Shown here: piece after piece, positions 41,436 to 54,656 of the stretch
Layout of the letters: every line of letters starts with the position of its first letter
Numbering within the stretch: the first letter of the stretch is position 1
Source: Cinclus cinclus
Taxonomy: Eukaryota; Chordata; Aves; Passeriformes; Cinclidae
Reading direction: 5' to 3'
NCBI RefSeq assembly: GCF_963662255.1
Contig: NC_085049.1
Coordinates: 57,025,158-57,089,157, forward strand
Length of the DNA: 64,000 bases
Made by a program: the position numbers and the translations under genes
Notes under the pieces: model-generated
The model's input: only the letters and a program-made list of their open reading frames with translations
Told to the model about the DNA's origin: nothing
Databases searched by the model: none

Positions 41436-41550
41436 TAGGATTTTTGTTTGTTTGTTTGTTTGTTTGTTTGCTTGTTGGGGGGTGTTGAGTTTTTTGTGGG
41501 TTTTTTTCTTTTGTTTTTGTTGTTGTTGTTTGGTTTTTGTGTTTTTTCTC
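41436..41550. repeat. (TTTG)n and T/G-rich low-complexity block
   Basis: Six or more TTTG units run from about 41442 to 41470, followed by T-rich DNA with TTG and TTGG units. Open frames here consist of repeated single residues and are not genes. Confidence 0.9.
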
Positions 41551-44500
41551 TGAAGAAAACAATATTTTTCACACATCTGTTACACCTTAGCTCCTTCAGT
41601 GATAATTCAACAAGTACAAAATTTTAGGCTTGTCTGCCCTGGCCTCACAGCTCCCCGATTCAACAATTGCTAAGGAGCCTTTATTAACATCTCAAATACC
41701 TCCTTTTCCTTCTCTCTTTCTCAGAGGGGGTAAGAAATGCTTCAGATTCCTGAGTTCAGAAGGGCTTGGGGGCATTCCTCTTAGCAGAGGATAAGTTGAA
41801 AGGAAAATAGCATCCCTCCCCTGCCCCTCTGTGCCCTGCACCTGTCATGCTTATGACAAGCTGGGCTTGGGTGAGGTACTGATAAGGAAAATACACTTTA
41901 AAGATACTGATAAATCCATCTAAACACTGTTTAATTCACTCTGATAAGGTAGGGTTGTGGAGAGCTTTCTGCCACCTTTGCTTCTATTTTCCTTCTGTAG
42001 GTCTCAGGCTGGGCCATGTTTTCACAGAACCAAGAATTCAGTAGCAGAGTGATTGTGCTATAACAAAAACAGGACTTGGCTCAGAGAACATATAAGAGTG
42101 GCAGCATTTAATTACTTCACAAAATTTATTATTGTTTTAATTGCTTTTCAGCATCAGTCATCTTTAATGGACCTCTAAACAAAAGGCATCTAACTGAATG
42201 TTCACTTCCCTCTTCCTCTACCAGGATGAAATTAGTTCCCCTTTTTTTTAAAAACCCTCCTTACAAAAAGCCAAGAAAGCACCCCTACTTTCAGCTAGCT
42301 GCCTTTCCTGAGGTTACTGTGTGAAATTCTTCTCCACTAATGGTGCCTCTCAGTTTATCCCATGTCCGCTGTTTGTTTTTGGGCTCAGCCTGCTACAGTA
42401 ATCAAGGCCAAATATTTGCTCAACTGAAGTGGCCCTGTGGTTCTCATTTCAGGAAGCTGGCTGAGGACAAAGTGAAACTAGCTTGAAATTCTCTAGTATG
42501 CCCAAGAGATGTTAAGAGCAAGGGATTTTTCCAGTGCCGTAGAAAGTCATCCAGATTCCCACTGTAGCTTTGTTGTGGGAACTGCAGGGGAACTAACTCG
42601 TTTATAGCCTGCCCCAATTAAAGACACCACTTTTGTCTGACTGAAACCAAAGTCGGTCCAGTCAAAACCAAACTTTGGGATCATTCTGTCAGACTACAAC
42701 CAGAAAGAAGACCCAGTGTGAAGTTACTAGAAAGTTCCTTTTCCCTCTTCTGCAAGGCTGAAGCCCACATTTTTCTGATAAGAGGAAGCTACATCCTTTG
42801 TGCTTGCAAGTCAGTGGCAGGTCTTATAAACACACCCACAGATTCTCAGCATAACATATGGCAAGCTCTGTGCATCTGGAGCTAGTGCATGCTTTGCTCA
42901 ACAACCCCCCTTTCATTTCTGCCAAGATTCCCTCCCACATTTAGGACTTTCTTCCTGCTCCCTTGAGAGCCTCCTCAATTCTCCCAGCTCCTCCAGCTTC
43001 CTACTGTCATTATGGACTGTTCTGGATGGCTTTGCTGGTCTGCTCTGCCTTTGGGACATATGGACCAGCGCAGGAAGCTGTGCACAAAGATCTGTGCATT
43101 GCCCTTATTCTCAGCCCCGCGTTTGGGTCAGGGAGATGGACCAGAAGAGTGAACTGACAGTGCTGACACAGAAAGCAGAAAATTCACCAGGACCTCCTGA
43201 GGCCAAGATCCTAGCTTTGTAGGATGTGAGAAATTGCCAACACAGATACGTGAGGTGCCATCACTGTGGGAAGCCTCCTTTCAGATGAGGTGAAGATGAG
43301 CTCCGTTTAACACTGTCACCCTTCTCTCCCATTTATCAGATCATCGTTTCCTGGGATTAGTCTGGAACAAAGAAAGCAACTCACTGGAAATCCTGGGTGT
43401 TTTTATAACACACAGATTCTGGTAAAAAAGTCAGTAACTCACTAAGGAGTAGCAGGCTTCTGAGCTGCCCAGTCTACAACCTGCTCTGCAATTTCTCAGC
43501 TACCAAGAGACAGGAAAGTGTTGAAGGAATCAAACCCACAGGACAGAGGTACTTAGGGACTTCTGGAGTTCCTTCACATGAGGTAGCAACTTGTGTTAGG
43601 TCAAGATGTAAGGAGTCCTGCAGGCACTGCTGCCTTCTTGCACTGGTCCTGGGAGAAAAAAGAAAAGAAAAAAAAAGAAGAAAAAAGTTGAAAGGTTTTT
43701 CTGTGGAAGAGAATATTATAAATAATATTTGGATTTTGAGTTATACACAGACCTAAAGCACAAAATAAGCTAGCACTTCTCTCTTCTACCTAATGTGGCA
43801 ATTCATTCAAGCTATGGTAAATCCTGTCCTCTCCCTCTTTGACTTTTCTGTTTGTACATAAAGTTAAAGCATCCTTAAGCCTCTTACTGCTTTACCACTC
43901 TCTTGATTACAGCTGCATCTGACAGGGAACTTGAAACACACACCTTTACCTAAGTTTGTAGCTATTTGTGAGACACTGCAGTGGCCTGTAATTCTTTGAC
44001 TCTTTATAGAGGAATGTACATGTATAAAAGCCTTTTGAATTTTCATAAGCCAGCCCTTAGATGTGGGATAGCAAAATAAAAAAAGATGAAAACAAGATGC
44101 TCACCCGATGATTCAGCTTTCCTGCAGTTTCTTCAACCAGCCATCATAACCCTGAAAATAATCACCCCAGCCCATTTTTCCTGTGGGCTAAAAACACATC
44201 AGCAATGAGGATCATAATTTAAGTTTTTTTGTTTCTACTAGGAATTAATGAGAAAGAGCTTTGGATTACATGGAGAAAAATGATCATATACAGAAAAAAG
44301 AAAGAGGGTATGCATATGTTTGGTTTTGGTTTTTGAGGATTTAATTTTTTTTTTTAATTTTTATTTTAAGGAATGCTAAATTTGCTAGGGGACATACCAG
44401 TTGTCTCCAAGCTCTTTTTTATGAGGATCCCTCTTGTACCTTAACTGAGAAAGTAGCATGTGGAAGTTTCAACAAAGGATCCCCTCTGCAGCGTGTTAAT

Positions 44501-46839
44501 TAAGCACAGCAGTTAACAAAACCCCTCAGTTATAAACAATTACCTTTCCCCAGGCTTACTTTTATTTTCCTGCTATTGCATTTTTACTAATTTTCTATTA
44601 GGTTTCCAGAGTGGACAAGACTAATTTCTAAAATTAGTCTTCTAATTAGCAAGGAAAAGAAAAAGAAAAAAGAAAACCCAAACCAAACCCAAGTAGGAAA
44701 ATAAGTAAAGCATGAGGAAAAATACCAGTATAATTAGAAGCACTTAAAGATGCATTTTTAATGTGCTTCTTCAGGATACAGGAGACCGAGGTCTTTTAAG
44801 TTCAATGTAAAGTCCCTCTAAAATTGAAAATCTAGTTTATGGAAGGAACTGGAACCCTGGCAGCAACTCTGGGTGTAAATGCCTGGGGATGTGAAATAAT
44901 ATGATCAGGATTTGTGTGCCCTAAAATGATTGCTTCCTTGCAGGAGGAGGAAAGAGAGGAAAGTGAGAATGACTGCAACTTCTCCAGACATCTCCTTGCC
45001 TGCCGGCGTCCCCAGTGGCTGCTGAGCATGTGCTGGGACTCGGGACACACAACAGCTGGGAAGGGAGCAGCCCCTGCCCTCCTCCCTGATGGCAGTGACC
45101 TCACCCACTGGCACCGAGCTGTCCCCAGCTGGGGCAGCACCAGCCGCCCAGGCTGGGACCCTCCTTCTCCTCCTCCCTCTGCCTCCTGCCAAGGGAAGGA
45201 GCAAAACCCAGGGGCTCAGGGCTGTCCTTGTGCCCCAAAGAGAGGCGATCCCCATGATGGAAAACTGTACTATAAGGATGGCTGCCATGTTAACACCGAA
45301 CATTTTCCATTCCATGATTGCATGAAACCTTTCACACTGCTGCTTCTAATCTTGTTTTCTGTTTGATTTCTGGAGAAAGGTCGAGCAAGGCACGTGAATT
45401 CATGGTATTGGGAGAAGCACATTATGATTCAGTCTCTGGTCAGCATCACACTTGTCTTGCTGCCTCTGATAGTGCTATTTGCCCAGCACCTTTACAACAC
45501 AGAAGGCACCAGATATTCTAAGCTACCTTTGTGTCGAAGGAGCTGCCTGGAAAGCAGGGGAGTAACATTTATGTGGGACTGGGGAATTAGTAGCTCAAGC
45601 TACATTCCCAATGGGGGCTTCGTATCCCATCCTGCCAGCAGACCTGGAAAAGACTGTCTAGGGAAAAACTCATAATTCTTAGTGGCAGCTTCCCAAGCAC
45701 AGCAGTTCGTATTGGGAACTTGCCTCTCCTCTCTGGAAGAGGCTGCAGATAGCCTAGGGAAGATAGGCATTCTGACCTGTATTGCTGCGCATCAAACTAC
45801 GCCTTCTTTCTCTATGTGTTGCAGTAGCACGACTGATTCTGAAGCCAAGATCAGCTCCTGCTGCTTTCCCCAAAGAGCTTTCAAGTTCAGACAGACCAGG
45901 AAAACTCAGTATGAGACCGTGATCAGAAGTGAAGAAAGGCTGAAAGTGGCCTCAATGGCTGCAGCAGGTCCCAGGCAGGAAGTATGTAGAGGTACTGCCC
46001 TGACTGACCAGAAATCAGGGAACTGAGGACCCCATGGCAGCACAGAGCTACGGCACGTACGATGGAAAATGTTTAAACTGCTGTAGTTGGGGCCCACAGG
46101 AAACTTTTGGGAAGTGTGTGCTGGGTCTAAGACAGGAACCAAGAGAGTCAGTGTTTAAAATATGCACTGACAATGAATTGCTTCATTACTTAGAGAAAAA
46201 TTGAGAAGGGGGGAAGGGGTAAAACTCAACCACATCAGGAAACAAGCAAATAATTGTCTGATGGATACACCAGCTCTCCTGATTGCTGGTCTAAGACTTT
46301 GCTACTGCTCAGCCCACAGTGCCTTACTCATCATGATCTCCTTCAAGGAGACATCCAAATCTTCTCTGCATTTAGGTATGGATCTCACATTCTGGAAAAG
46401 AAGCAAACAAACATAGGGCTGCTTGTCATTTTTGTTAAATTTCTTATTTTGCCCTGATTTACTGTTTTGTGTTCTCCTCCAACACCTTACCCTATTCATA
46501 CACCCAAAATTGAAGAACAAAAGTGACACCCTTCAAACCAAGGAAACTTTTGACCCATGAACTGTGGAAGAAAGACACACAGATGGGTGAACCACAGCCC
46601 CTCTCCTGCAGCATTCTGTAAAGCAATTGAACAGTCCCAGGCAGGAGGCATTCTGCAAAGGCCAAGGCAAGAAACAACGCAGGGCACAGCATGGACCTCA
46701 TGACCTGGACCTGCTCATCCATGTGCAGAGACGTGGGATACACTGCCTTTCTGGAGCTGGAGAGGGGAGGAGAGCTCTGGAAGCTGCAGGCAGGAAGAGC
46801 CTGACTTGGGAAGAGCAAAGCAGGTAACAATCACACAAC

Positions 46840-47105
46840 TATTTATGGCTCTTTTTCCTTGTGACAACCGCAGCCTTATAAGGGCAAGAGCGCTCCGGTC
46901 GGGGCAGAGCTGCGGAGGTGGAGCCTCCAGGGGCACTCCTGGTGTTCGCTCCCAGGCTATCTGCCTTCCCAAGCCGCTGACCTCCTTCCCGGGAAAAACC
47001 CTGGGAACCCTTGCTGATTCCAGCTGTTCAAATTTCAAACTACAAAACGCCTCGGCTCCCCACCCCCTTCTCCCCATACCTCCTAGTAGCTGGAGCTGCG
47101 GTGAA
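46840..47105. promoter_or_regulatory. Candidate distal regulatory element / small CpG cluster
   Basis: About 11 CpG dinucleotides fall in roughly 235 bp (46868-47103), clearly denser than the flanking intergenic DNA. The left edge has a TATA-like CTATTTATGG (46840-46849) and a perfect palindromic CArG box CCTTATAAGG (46874-46883). This could be a distal enhancer or a minor promoter about 11 kb upstream of MYH9. No adjoining coding frame or splice structure was recognised. Confidence 0.35.
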
Positions 47106-47225
47106 GCAGAGATGTCATCAGAGATGTCTGCTTTTGTAATGTTGTGGGTATCAGGGAGCATTGGGTTGGAGAGTGGCCCCACAGCTGTCATGGGAAACAT
47201 ATTGTCATCTGATTGTGACCGTACT

Positions 47226-47265
47226 GAGAAAAGAAAGAGAAGAAAGAGAAGAAAGAGAAGAAAGA

Positions 47266-47310
<45 letters not shown>

Positions 47311-47314
47311 GAAA
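47226..47314. repeat. Pure-purine microsatellite: 9-mer AAAGAGAAG and (GAAA)n
   Basis: Four copies of a 9-bp unit AAAGAGAAG lead into about nine GAAA units. The plus strand is A/G only for 89 consecutive bases. Long frames across it translate the repeat into R/K/E or S/L/F runs and are not proteins. Confidence 0.95.
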
Positions 47315-48869
47315 TAAACCCTCCCCATGCCCCCCCCCAGCATTTCTTCTTGGACACAAGCAAGTGTGTGAAAGGCTGCAGCTGGAAAATCTGGTGCACA
47401 AACTCAGTTGCAAATCCTTTTGTCCATGGATGTGCTTCAGAGCCCTGTAGTAACTCTGGCTGAGCTTCCAGTTTGTGTGTTGGGTTATTACACATTTCAG
47501 CCCCGTCCAATCCACTCAGCTGAACTATGCTGGAAATGGTTTGCAAATAAAACTGAACATAAACATGCTAAAAATGTCACTGTCATCAGATAAGGTTGCT
47601 ATGCACATGAAATTCCTGACACGAGTTCATTAAACCAAGGACATGAAAAGTTAAGCCACAAGCATATGTTGCCTGGGATGGGGAGGAAGGTATGGTGAAT
47701 GGAGATTCATGCTTTAACTTAATTTTTTTAGCCTTCTACCAGCCCATAGCCGTCACTCTAGTGTGACTCAATTTCTCCCAGCAGGAGGTGAAAAAGAAAA
47801 AAACAAAAAAATTACAGCATCCACTTCCCTCTGTGAATACTGATATGATTTGGGAAGGAGCAGGAGGCAAGGGCTAGCCATGCCACCTGGGAGCTGTGGA
47901 AGGCTGGTTTTCCAGAGGGCAAAGCACACACTGATGAAACCAGGCCTCAGCAGCCTCCACCAAAACCAGTCATATTTAGCACTGCAGGAGGCAGTTATCT
48001 CTGTATTGTGAGAGGAAACAGGCACTAGAGCTTCCTCTATGATACACTTCTCGTTATTTGGGCTGTATTTGACTTGCAGAAATGCCTGGGCTAGATGGTC
48101 CTACATGGACTTACCAGTTCTCAGACACCCCAGTTTGCAGAAATGCCAGATGTAATGACCTTCCCTACCACCTACTGAGTTGTTACAGATCTCACACCAC
48201 ATATTTTAAGAGAGGGGCAGGAGCTGTGAGAGTGGTCTACAGATGGGAGTGATTTCAGGAGATGCCCTCTCCTAAGCCTACCCCACAGCCACCCTTTATC
48301 TGCTTTCTCTTTCTCAAGAAGGAGGAGCTGTGTACCCTTTGCCCTGGGATGAGCAACATAGGTTAGATTAACCTGCAAACGTGGAACATCATGTTCTCCT
48401 CATGGGTCAGGGTTGGGGTTTGATGACTGTGTGAAGCCGACCAAAGTCTAAGCAGTCCCTGAAGTAGGGTTGTTCCCCTCCTTCCTCTGATCTTCACACT
48501 CCCACTGCCAGTCTCAGATGACCGACAGCTGATTCAGCTGGAAACAACCCTGAATCAAAAGAAAGACAGATGTTTCCAGTTTGATAATTTCCTTGGTACA
48601 TTTGACTACATGTCTGCAACAGAGGTGCTGAAAATGCACAGTCATGAACAGCCAGACCCACAAGCTGCTCAGAAATTATGAGGGAATTGAAGTTCAGTAG
48701 AGGCCAGAAGGCTTCTTTTTCAGGGCTATTGTGAATGAATTGAATTCATTCAAGAAGTTGTGTGGCTGGTCACAGATGTTCTTATAGCATCCCATGCAAG
48801 CGGTTGTAATCAGTATCTGAATTAAAGAATGTCTACTATCAAATATCTACCATTACCAAAATCACAACA

Positions 48870-49255
48870 TCACTTAGCATAAGAGGTAATTTTGGAGGTC
48901 TCCAGGTCAACCATCTGCTTGGAGCAGGACCAGCCTTAAAATTAGATCAGGGTACTAAGAGCCATATCCAACTGGGATTTGAAAAACTCAGAGGATGGCA
49001 AATCCACCATCTTTTCCCTCTTGTCCTTCCACTGAGCACATCTGGCAATGTGACTTTACCTTCCACATAGCCCCCATTTGGGTAGTAGAAGTCAGTGGTT
49101 ATATGGTCCCCCTCACAAGCTTTCTTGTTCCTTTGGAAACCAACCTAGCTCCCTCAGACTCTGCCCGTGTGTCAGACAGTCCAGTTCCCTTGGGCAGCTT
49201 CATACTTCTGCCCTGGAGTTGCTCCAGTTTGTCAGTGTCCCTCTTGCAAATGTGA
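48870..49255 (-). mobile_element. Diverged CR1 fragment
   Basis: The reverse-complement CR1 signature is visible at both ends: GGAGGTCTCCAGGTCAACC, GCAGGACCAGCC and AAATTAGATCAGG on the left, and CTAGCTCCCTCAGAC and TTGCTCCAGTTTGTCAGTGT on the right. The middle is heavily rearranged. It is older than the copies at 29 and 36 kb and of a different CR1 subfamily flavour. Confidence 0.75.
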
Positions 49256-50124
49256 AAGACCATCCTGAGGCAGCCTGAGGAAGGAGAGCAGGTGTCTCTG
49301 CCTGCTTGTAGAAGCTCGAGTCTTTGAGTGTGAGTGTTGGGGTGTGCATGCACAGCACCAGCATTTGTCCAGGTGTGTACACAGTGTCACAGGGCAGTTG
49401 TGCATCCGCCTCTCGGGTAAATATTGACTCAGAAGTTTAGGTCATAAAAATGGGTGCAAATTCACTCAAGGCCCTGGAGCTGTGGTGGTTTTTGTAAGCA
49501 GAGCTCTCCTGCAGGTGTGCTTTGTGAATGCCATCCATGCCGAGTCCCAGGGACATCTGTACATGGTCCTCCTGCAGCAGCTCTGCACCTTAGCAAGCAC
49601 AGATCCTCATTCCCGTTATTGTTGGAGAAGATGTTTACAGTCAGGTTTAAACCTGCTCAGGTAGCTTCTTGATTACTCACTTCTCAGCTATTACTCTGCT
49701 TCAGTAACCCTGAAACTCAGGGAGACGGGGTGTACCAGGCAGTAGCCTGGTCTGGAAGACAACAGAAATAATTTTCTGCTCTGGTGATGTTGCCAAAGGG
49801 CAACACATCACTGCTGTGATGTCACAAGCATAATGCACAGCCTTCAGAGCATAAAAAAGAACATCCATTACTCAGGGGGCCAAAAGGTGCTTTCAAAGGA
49901 GTCAAGTGAAAAGAGACACCTCAAAACTTTTACCTGCTTGCTGTCTTGGGGATATGGTAAGCAAAACGTTGCATGACCGCAAATCAGCAGTAACTTCTGA
50001 AATATTGGGATTGTGGCTTAATGAACAATCCCTCTGGTGTCTTCATAAATTTTGGTACTGTGGTGTTAGTGGACTGGGCAGGGTAGAGCCAAGGCTGGGC
50101 CAGTGACTGCCCCAAGCTACAGAA

Positions 50125-50146
50125 GCAGCAGCAGCAGCAGCAGCAG
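50125..50146. repeat. (CAG)7 trinucleotide repeat
   Basis: About seven tandem GCA/CAG units, preceded by AGAA and followed by AAGAG. It is non-coding as far as can be seen. Confidence 0.85.
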
Positions 50147-51514
50147 AAGAGAACCATGAGATGATGGTTCCCAGCTGGCCACATCCATTCCTCATTTTAC
50201 TGCAAGAGTTACATCAAGCCTCTGTCATAAGGAGCTTTGGTGCTGCAGCCAAGGGTGCTTGGATGCCTGAGACAGAAAAGGAAATGGGTGTTGGGTAAAG
50301 AACCTCCTTGGTGATTATCTTCAAGTTGGAGCTGTAGTCTTAAAAAGAAGAGGAAGTGAAACAGTGTAGTTTGCTATGGTGAATGGAGATGTAAATCTGG
50401 GTTAACATAGGGTGAGGTGCTCAAAGGTCTGACCCAATCAGAGTCAGGCAAAGTTTGTTGCCCAGCTATAGAATATTATTACAGAAATGCAATAAAGCAA
50501 GGTTTTAGTATAAGTCAAGGGCAAGAATCACCAGCTGGTTGTCACCCAGGTCCATTTATTCTGAAACAATATAAGGACTGCCTAGGTGGCATGAGGAAAA
50601 GAAATTCAGGTCAGGTTTGAAAGGCAGAATTTGTTCCAGGGATCAATATTTCATTTTGAGACCCTTTTGTAAATACCAAAAGCAAGGCAGAGAGGTGAAA
50701 TACAAACTCAGCTGCTCTTCCCTCTAAGCTCCACATCTGGATCCACAGGACCCAGCTGGGATACCCCGAGTTGAGACAAGAAGCTGTGTCTGCACCACAC
50801 CCCTGCTGGATATGGGTTAGAAGGCCCAAAATACGTGCACAGCCACCATGAGCCATTGCACCTTGTTCTCTGCCCAGGGCATGGTGGCCAGTCTTGCCCA
50901 GCTTGGCAGCCTGGAGAACCTTACCAAGGCTTATCTGTGCCTTCCTCCCTCCCCAGACGTACCCCCAAGGCCAGATTTGCCTGCTTCACCCCAAAAGCTT
51001 ATTTTTCTTATTTTAAAACAAACAGAGTTGTGTCTGTTTTGATTTCTGGAAGAAGGTTAGAGGGAGGTCAGAGCTGACATCTGGGCTGGAGATAACATTC
51101 CCGTCTAATTAGCAAGCCTCGGATAATGAGGGCCTTCCTGTCCCATCCCCCTGTCCTGAAGTGAGAAAGGACAACCAGCGAAGGCTGGTGCAGAAATGGG
51201 GCAAGAGAACACCCTGTAGGGCAGCATTTCATCTTCTAGTGTCCCCAGCCCAAGCTCTTGGGCTGCTGCTGAGTGCCCGTGGGCTATGGCTGGAGGCTGC
51301 TCCTCCTTCATCTTTATGAGGACACCACCTGCAGGTGCTCAGCCTCTGCTGACTCTTTCCAAGGCATTGGCATGGCTTTCCAAAGTGCCAGTGGTGCTGC
51401 CATTCACCCTCTCTGCAAAGCAGGGTTTATGGATTTAGACACTCTGGGTGCTACCTGTACTGCTGTGTGTGTGTGGCAAGAGGACACTGGGATGCACAAT
51501 ACTGGTAGGAGACT

Positions 51515-51559
51515 GAGATGAGATGAGATGAGATGAGATGAGATGAGATGAGATGAGAT
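51515..51559. repeat. (GAGAT)n pentanucleotide microsatellite
   Basis: Nine near-perfect GAGAT units in tandem. The uniform copies suggest a young, probably polymorphic repeat. Confidence 0.95.
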
Positions 51560-53796
51560 ATGAAATAGGAGATGAGGACAGTGAGGCTCCTGAAGCACGG
51601 CTGGGCTATCTGCTGCCTTCCCCTCAGCCTAAGGAGCTGTACATTGGCAGTTATGTCCCCGCTCTTGAGAACTGGGTCATTTATCAGGGCAGTGCAGCCT
51701 GCCGGGCTGACACGATGCAGCTGTTTGTGCACAGCAGTCCCGCGAAGAGGAAGCAGCCACGGCCAGAGCCAGCTTTGGCTGGGATGCTGGGCTGGGGGGG
51801 CAAAGGGGCAGAAGCGCTGGGGAGAGGAGACCCAGTTTGTGAAGTTCCTGCAAGAGACATAGATGTATTGTAGACATAGCCCCCTGCAGCAGGACAGGGA
51901 GATGCTGGAATAAAGCCTGACTCAGCTGGGACAGAAGCTCCCTGGCTGAATCCCCCCAGCACTGAGCTTTCCCTGCAGCTCCCCCGCTGTGGGCTGCCGG
52001 CGCTTTTGCAAAACCCGGGGAGACTACAGGCACAGGCAAGCATGGCCAGGGCTGAACTGCAGCCAGGCACTCTCCAGGTGAGATTACGACAGCGGGTGCA
52101 TCCAGTCCATGGAAAACCTCGGCTGACACCCCTTTGCAGAGCCGGTGACACACCAGCCTCCTTGCCTCGTCAGCTCCATGGCAGAGGGATTTGCTGCCAA
52201 CAGCCTCAGATTCCATCCTCAACGGAAATGCCACAGCCTGTTGATTCCTTGGAGGGGACATGACCATCATTCCTGGCCTCAGTATAAAACCCCAGGGAGG
52301 GAAGGAGAAAGGAGGCAGGAAAACAGGGCTTGGGACGTAACAGTGGCAGAACTTAGCCATCATGACCCCAGCTGCAAGCTGGAGAAATGAAGCTGGGAAC
52401 AGTGCCCTTGGGTCAGTCATGTGCTGCTGGCCACGATGGGCTGGACAAAATGTCACAGGGAGGCACAGCATTATGGGGGGGCAGCAGAACAGAGAGATGA
52501 CAGCAGCCTAAGGAGTTTGCTTGCGGACATGGCCACAAGCTGCCAATTTCTGTGCCACAGGCTCCAGTGAGACCAGAAGTGATGGGTCCCTTGTGTTCCT
52601 GCATCCTTTCATCTCAAGGATGCTGCAGCCTCTGCCTTCATGTGCAATGCCAGACAGATTAAGAAAACCCCAAATGTGCTTCCTCCTGAGACTTGCCAAA
52701 AAACTGAGAACAGAACTTGATCCCAAGGCCAGGAAAAAGAGGAACGAGAACTAAATAGGGTTCAGACAGGTACAAAGGGGTTGGAGTGCTGGGTAACCAC
52801 ACAGTTAACATGATAAATGCAGTGGTTGCAACAACCTTTAATCTTGCCTGAGCTCTATGAAAAGTTTCCATGCTCCTGCGAGGATTTTAGGATGAAGCCC
52901 ATGGGACCTGGCCTGGCTGGGAAGGGGAAGCTGGATCTCCTCAGGTAGTGAGCTAAGCTGAAATAGCTAGGCTGAAGGATCTGCCCCTTGAGAGTAGACC
53001 TGGCAAGCAAGAAGGAATGTGGGGGTTTTGTCTTGTAGCTTCCTGCCAAAAACTGGCACAGCTGTAAACATGAGTGCCGAACAATAAGGTCTCCTGTCCC
53101 AGCAGCTGCTAAAGCTGTCACCTGGGAAGCTTCCTGCAATCAGCCAGTGGCAGGACAAAAAGGAGCTCCCACATGCTTTCCTGCAATTTGTCGTATGTCT
53201 CATCTCTGCTCTGCTCAGTGCCTGTCATCCTCCCTTCCTCCAGAGCCATCTCACACTCCAACAGGAGAACATGATTATGAATACCAACCTCTGGTGCAGA
53301 GCAGGCTCATTGTTCAGCCTTGCTGCTCCAAGCAGCAAGAAATGCTTCTCTTTATGACTTCTGAGTCACCCTATAGCCTCTCCGCAGAAAGTATTTCCCT
53401 TGGGCTGGTTCTGCAGGCACGGGGTGGACTTCCCTGGTGTCTCAGAGATCCACAGTCCTCTGCAGATCCACTCTGCCTGCCACGTGTGGAAGCTCCAGGG
53501 CTTACAGTGACCAGAGTTGGCAGGACACTGCCACTGGCTTCTTTTTCACACCACTGCACCTTTCCAAGGCATTAATCTCTGGGTCTGAACACTGCCATGC
53601 TGGATCTCTCCTCACGGGTAAGTATTTTTAGAAAGTTTGAGCTCAGACTATGCAGTCACTTCTGAGCTATGCCAGGATGAAAAGAAAACAACCACTTCTG
53701 CCTGAACAATACCAGCACAGAACAAAAAGCCACTGTAAATGAGGTTTTTCGGCATCGCTCAAAACTAGCCAAGCTTTGAAAGACGAAACTCACAGT

Positions 53797-53797
<1 letters not shown>

Positions 53798-53841
<44 letters not shown>
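53798..53841. repeat. Poly-A tract, 44 A
   Basis: An uninterrupted run of 44 A, the longest homopolymer in the window. The upstream sequence was not recognised as a retrocopy, and no clear target-site duplication flanks it, so its origin is unknown. Confidence 0.95.
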
Positions 53842-53844
<3 letters not shown>

Positions 53845-54609
53845 CCTAGTGAACAAATTAACAGAAAGGGCTTTGACAGTTTACTTAAAAAGCTGGATTA
53901 AAGCAAAACGATGTTATATAAATACCAGCAGGCATGCTGGAGCTTGCATCACTCCATCTCCATCCCGGCCCTGCAACAGCCAGACCCAGGACTGGGTTTG
54001 TTACCTGCTGCTGCCTGTGCCATGGCCCTGCAGGTAAAGCCACCTGCAGAGAAAGGAACTGTGCAGTCCCTGCGCCCGAGGCTACAGGCACTGAGGGGGA
54101 AGTGTTATTGCCTCTGGATGGAGCAACCCCGGGGGATGCTGCTCCTCTCCTTCCCGAGGCCATGAAGCTCCATGTGCAGAGGCTGCGGGATAAACACCCT
54201 CTCACTGACAGTGTGGGACTGGTATGGAGGAGCTGCAGCCATGCGGGTGACCAAAGGTGACCATCTCTGGAAAACACCAAAATCTCTGGTGCATGTTGTA
54301 CCCCCTGGATGACTTGAAGTCGGTATTTCTGAGGACTCCCACTGCAAAAATTTCCTGTTTTTCAGGAAATTGCTCAACCACTTGTCCACTCATAAGAGAG
54401 ATGGAGCCAGGGTGCCTTTAGCAGCAGAGCAAAGAGAAGCGTGTAGAGGCTGAGCAGGGTGCAGGGAGCTCAGCTTTGCCTTGGGTGGGAGAGCCAGCAG
54501 GCTGGCTCCTGTCCTTTTCTGTCAACAGCTGCAGCTGCTGGAGACATCTGTGAGTCACAGCAACTCCTGGCACTCTCCAGAACAGAGAACAGAAGTATGG
54601 GAGTAGATA

Positions 54610-54656
54610 AACACACACACCTATACATACACATATATATATATACATATATACAC
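54610..54656. repeat. CA/TA dinucleotide microsatellite
   Basis: Alternating purine-pyrimidine DNA: an (AC)n start, ATACAT units and a (TA)n core. About 47 bp. Confidence 0.9.

Larger units (their letters stand above)
36916..46800. other. Intergenic region upstream of MYH9
   Basis: About 10 kb between the promoter-flanking CR1 and the CpG patch near 46.9 kb. It holds a CR1 copy (37751-37944), a G/T-rich low-complexity block (41436-41550), a short GT run near 39980 and moderately GC-rich sequence at 44.95-45.26 kb. No open frame resembles a known protein and no RNA gene was recognised. Confidence 0.7.

Noticed and set aside
44832..46026. Cluster of moderate open frames (up to 150 codons) in the intergenic region
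   Set aside because: Frames overlap on both strands, no protein family is recognised, and no clear splice or promoter signals accompany them.
46715..47515. 266-codon frame on the minus strand and 214-codon frame on the plus strand
   Set aside because: Both run straight through the GAAA microsatellite and translate it into residue runs. No conserved domain is visible on either side.
50125..50146. CAG repeat as a coding polyglutamine
   Set aside because: Only about seven units, with no supporting gene structure around it.
51677..52471. 264-codon open frame on the minus strand
   Set aside because: It is the longest repeat-free frame outside the CpG island, but it is Leu/Pro/Ala/Ser-rich with no recognisable fold or motif, and other frames are also open over part of it. 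A protein search and RNA-seq would be decisive; without them I treat it as chance.
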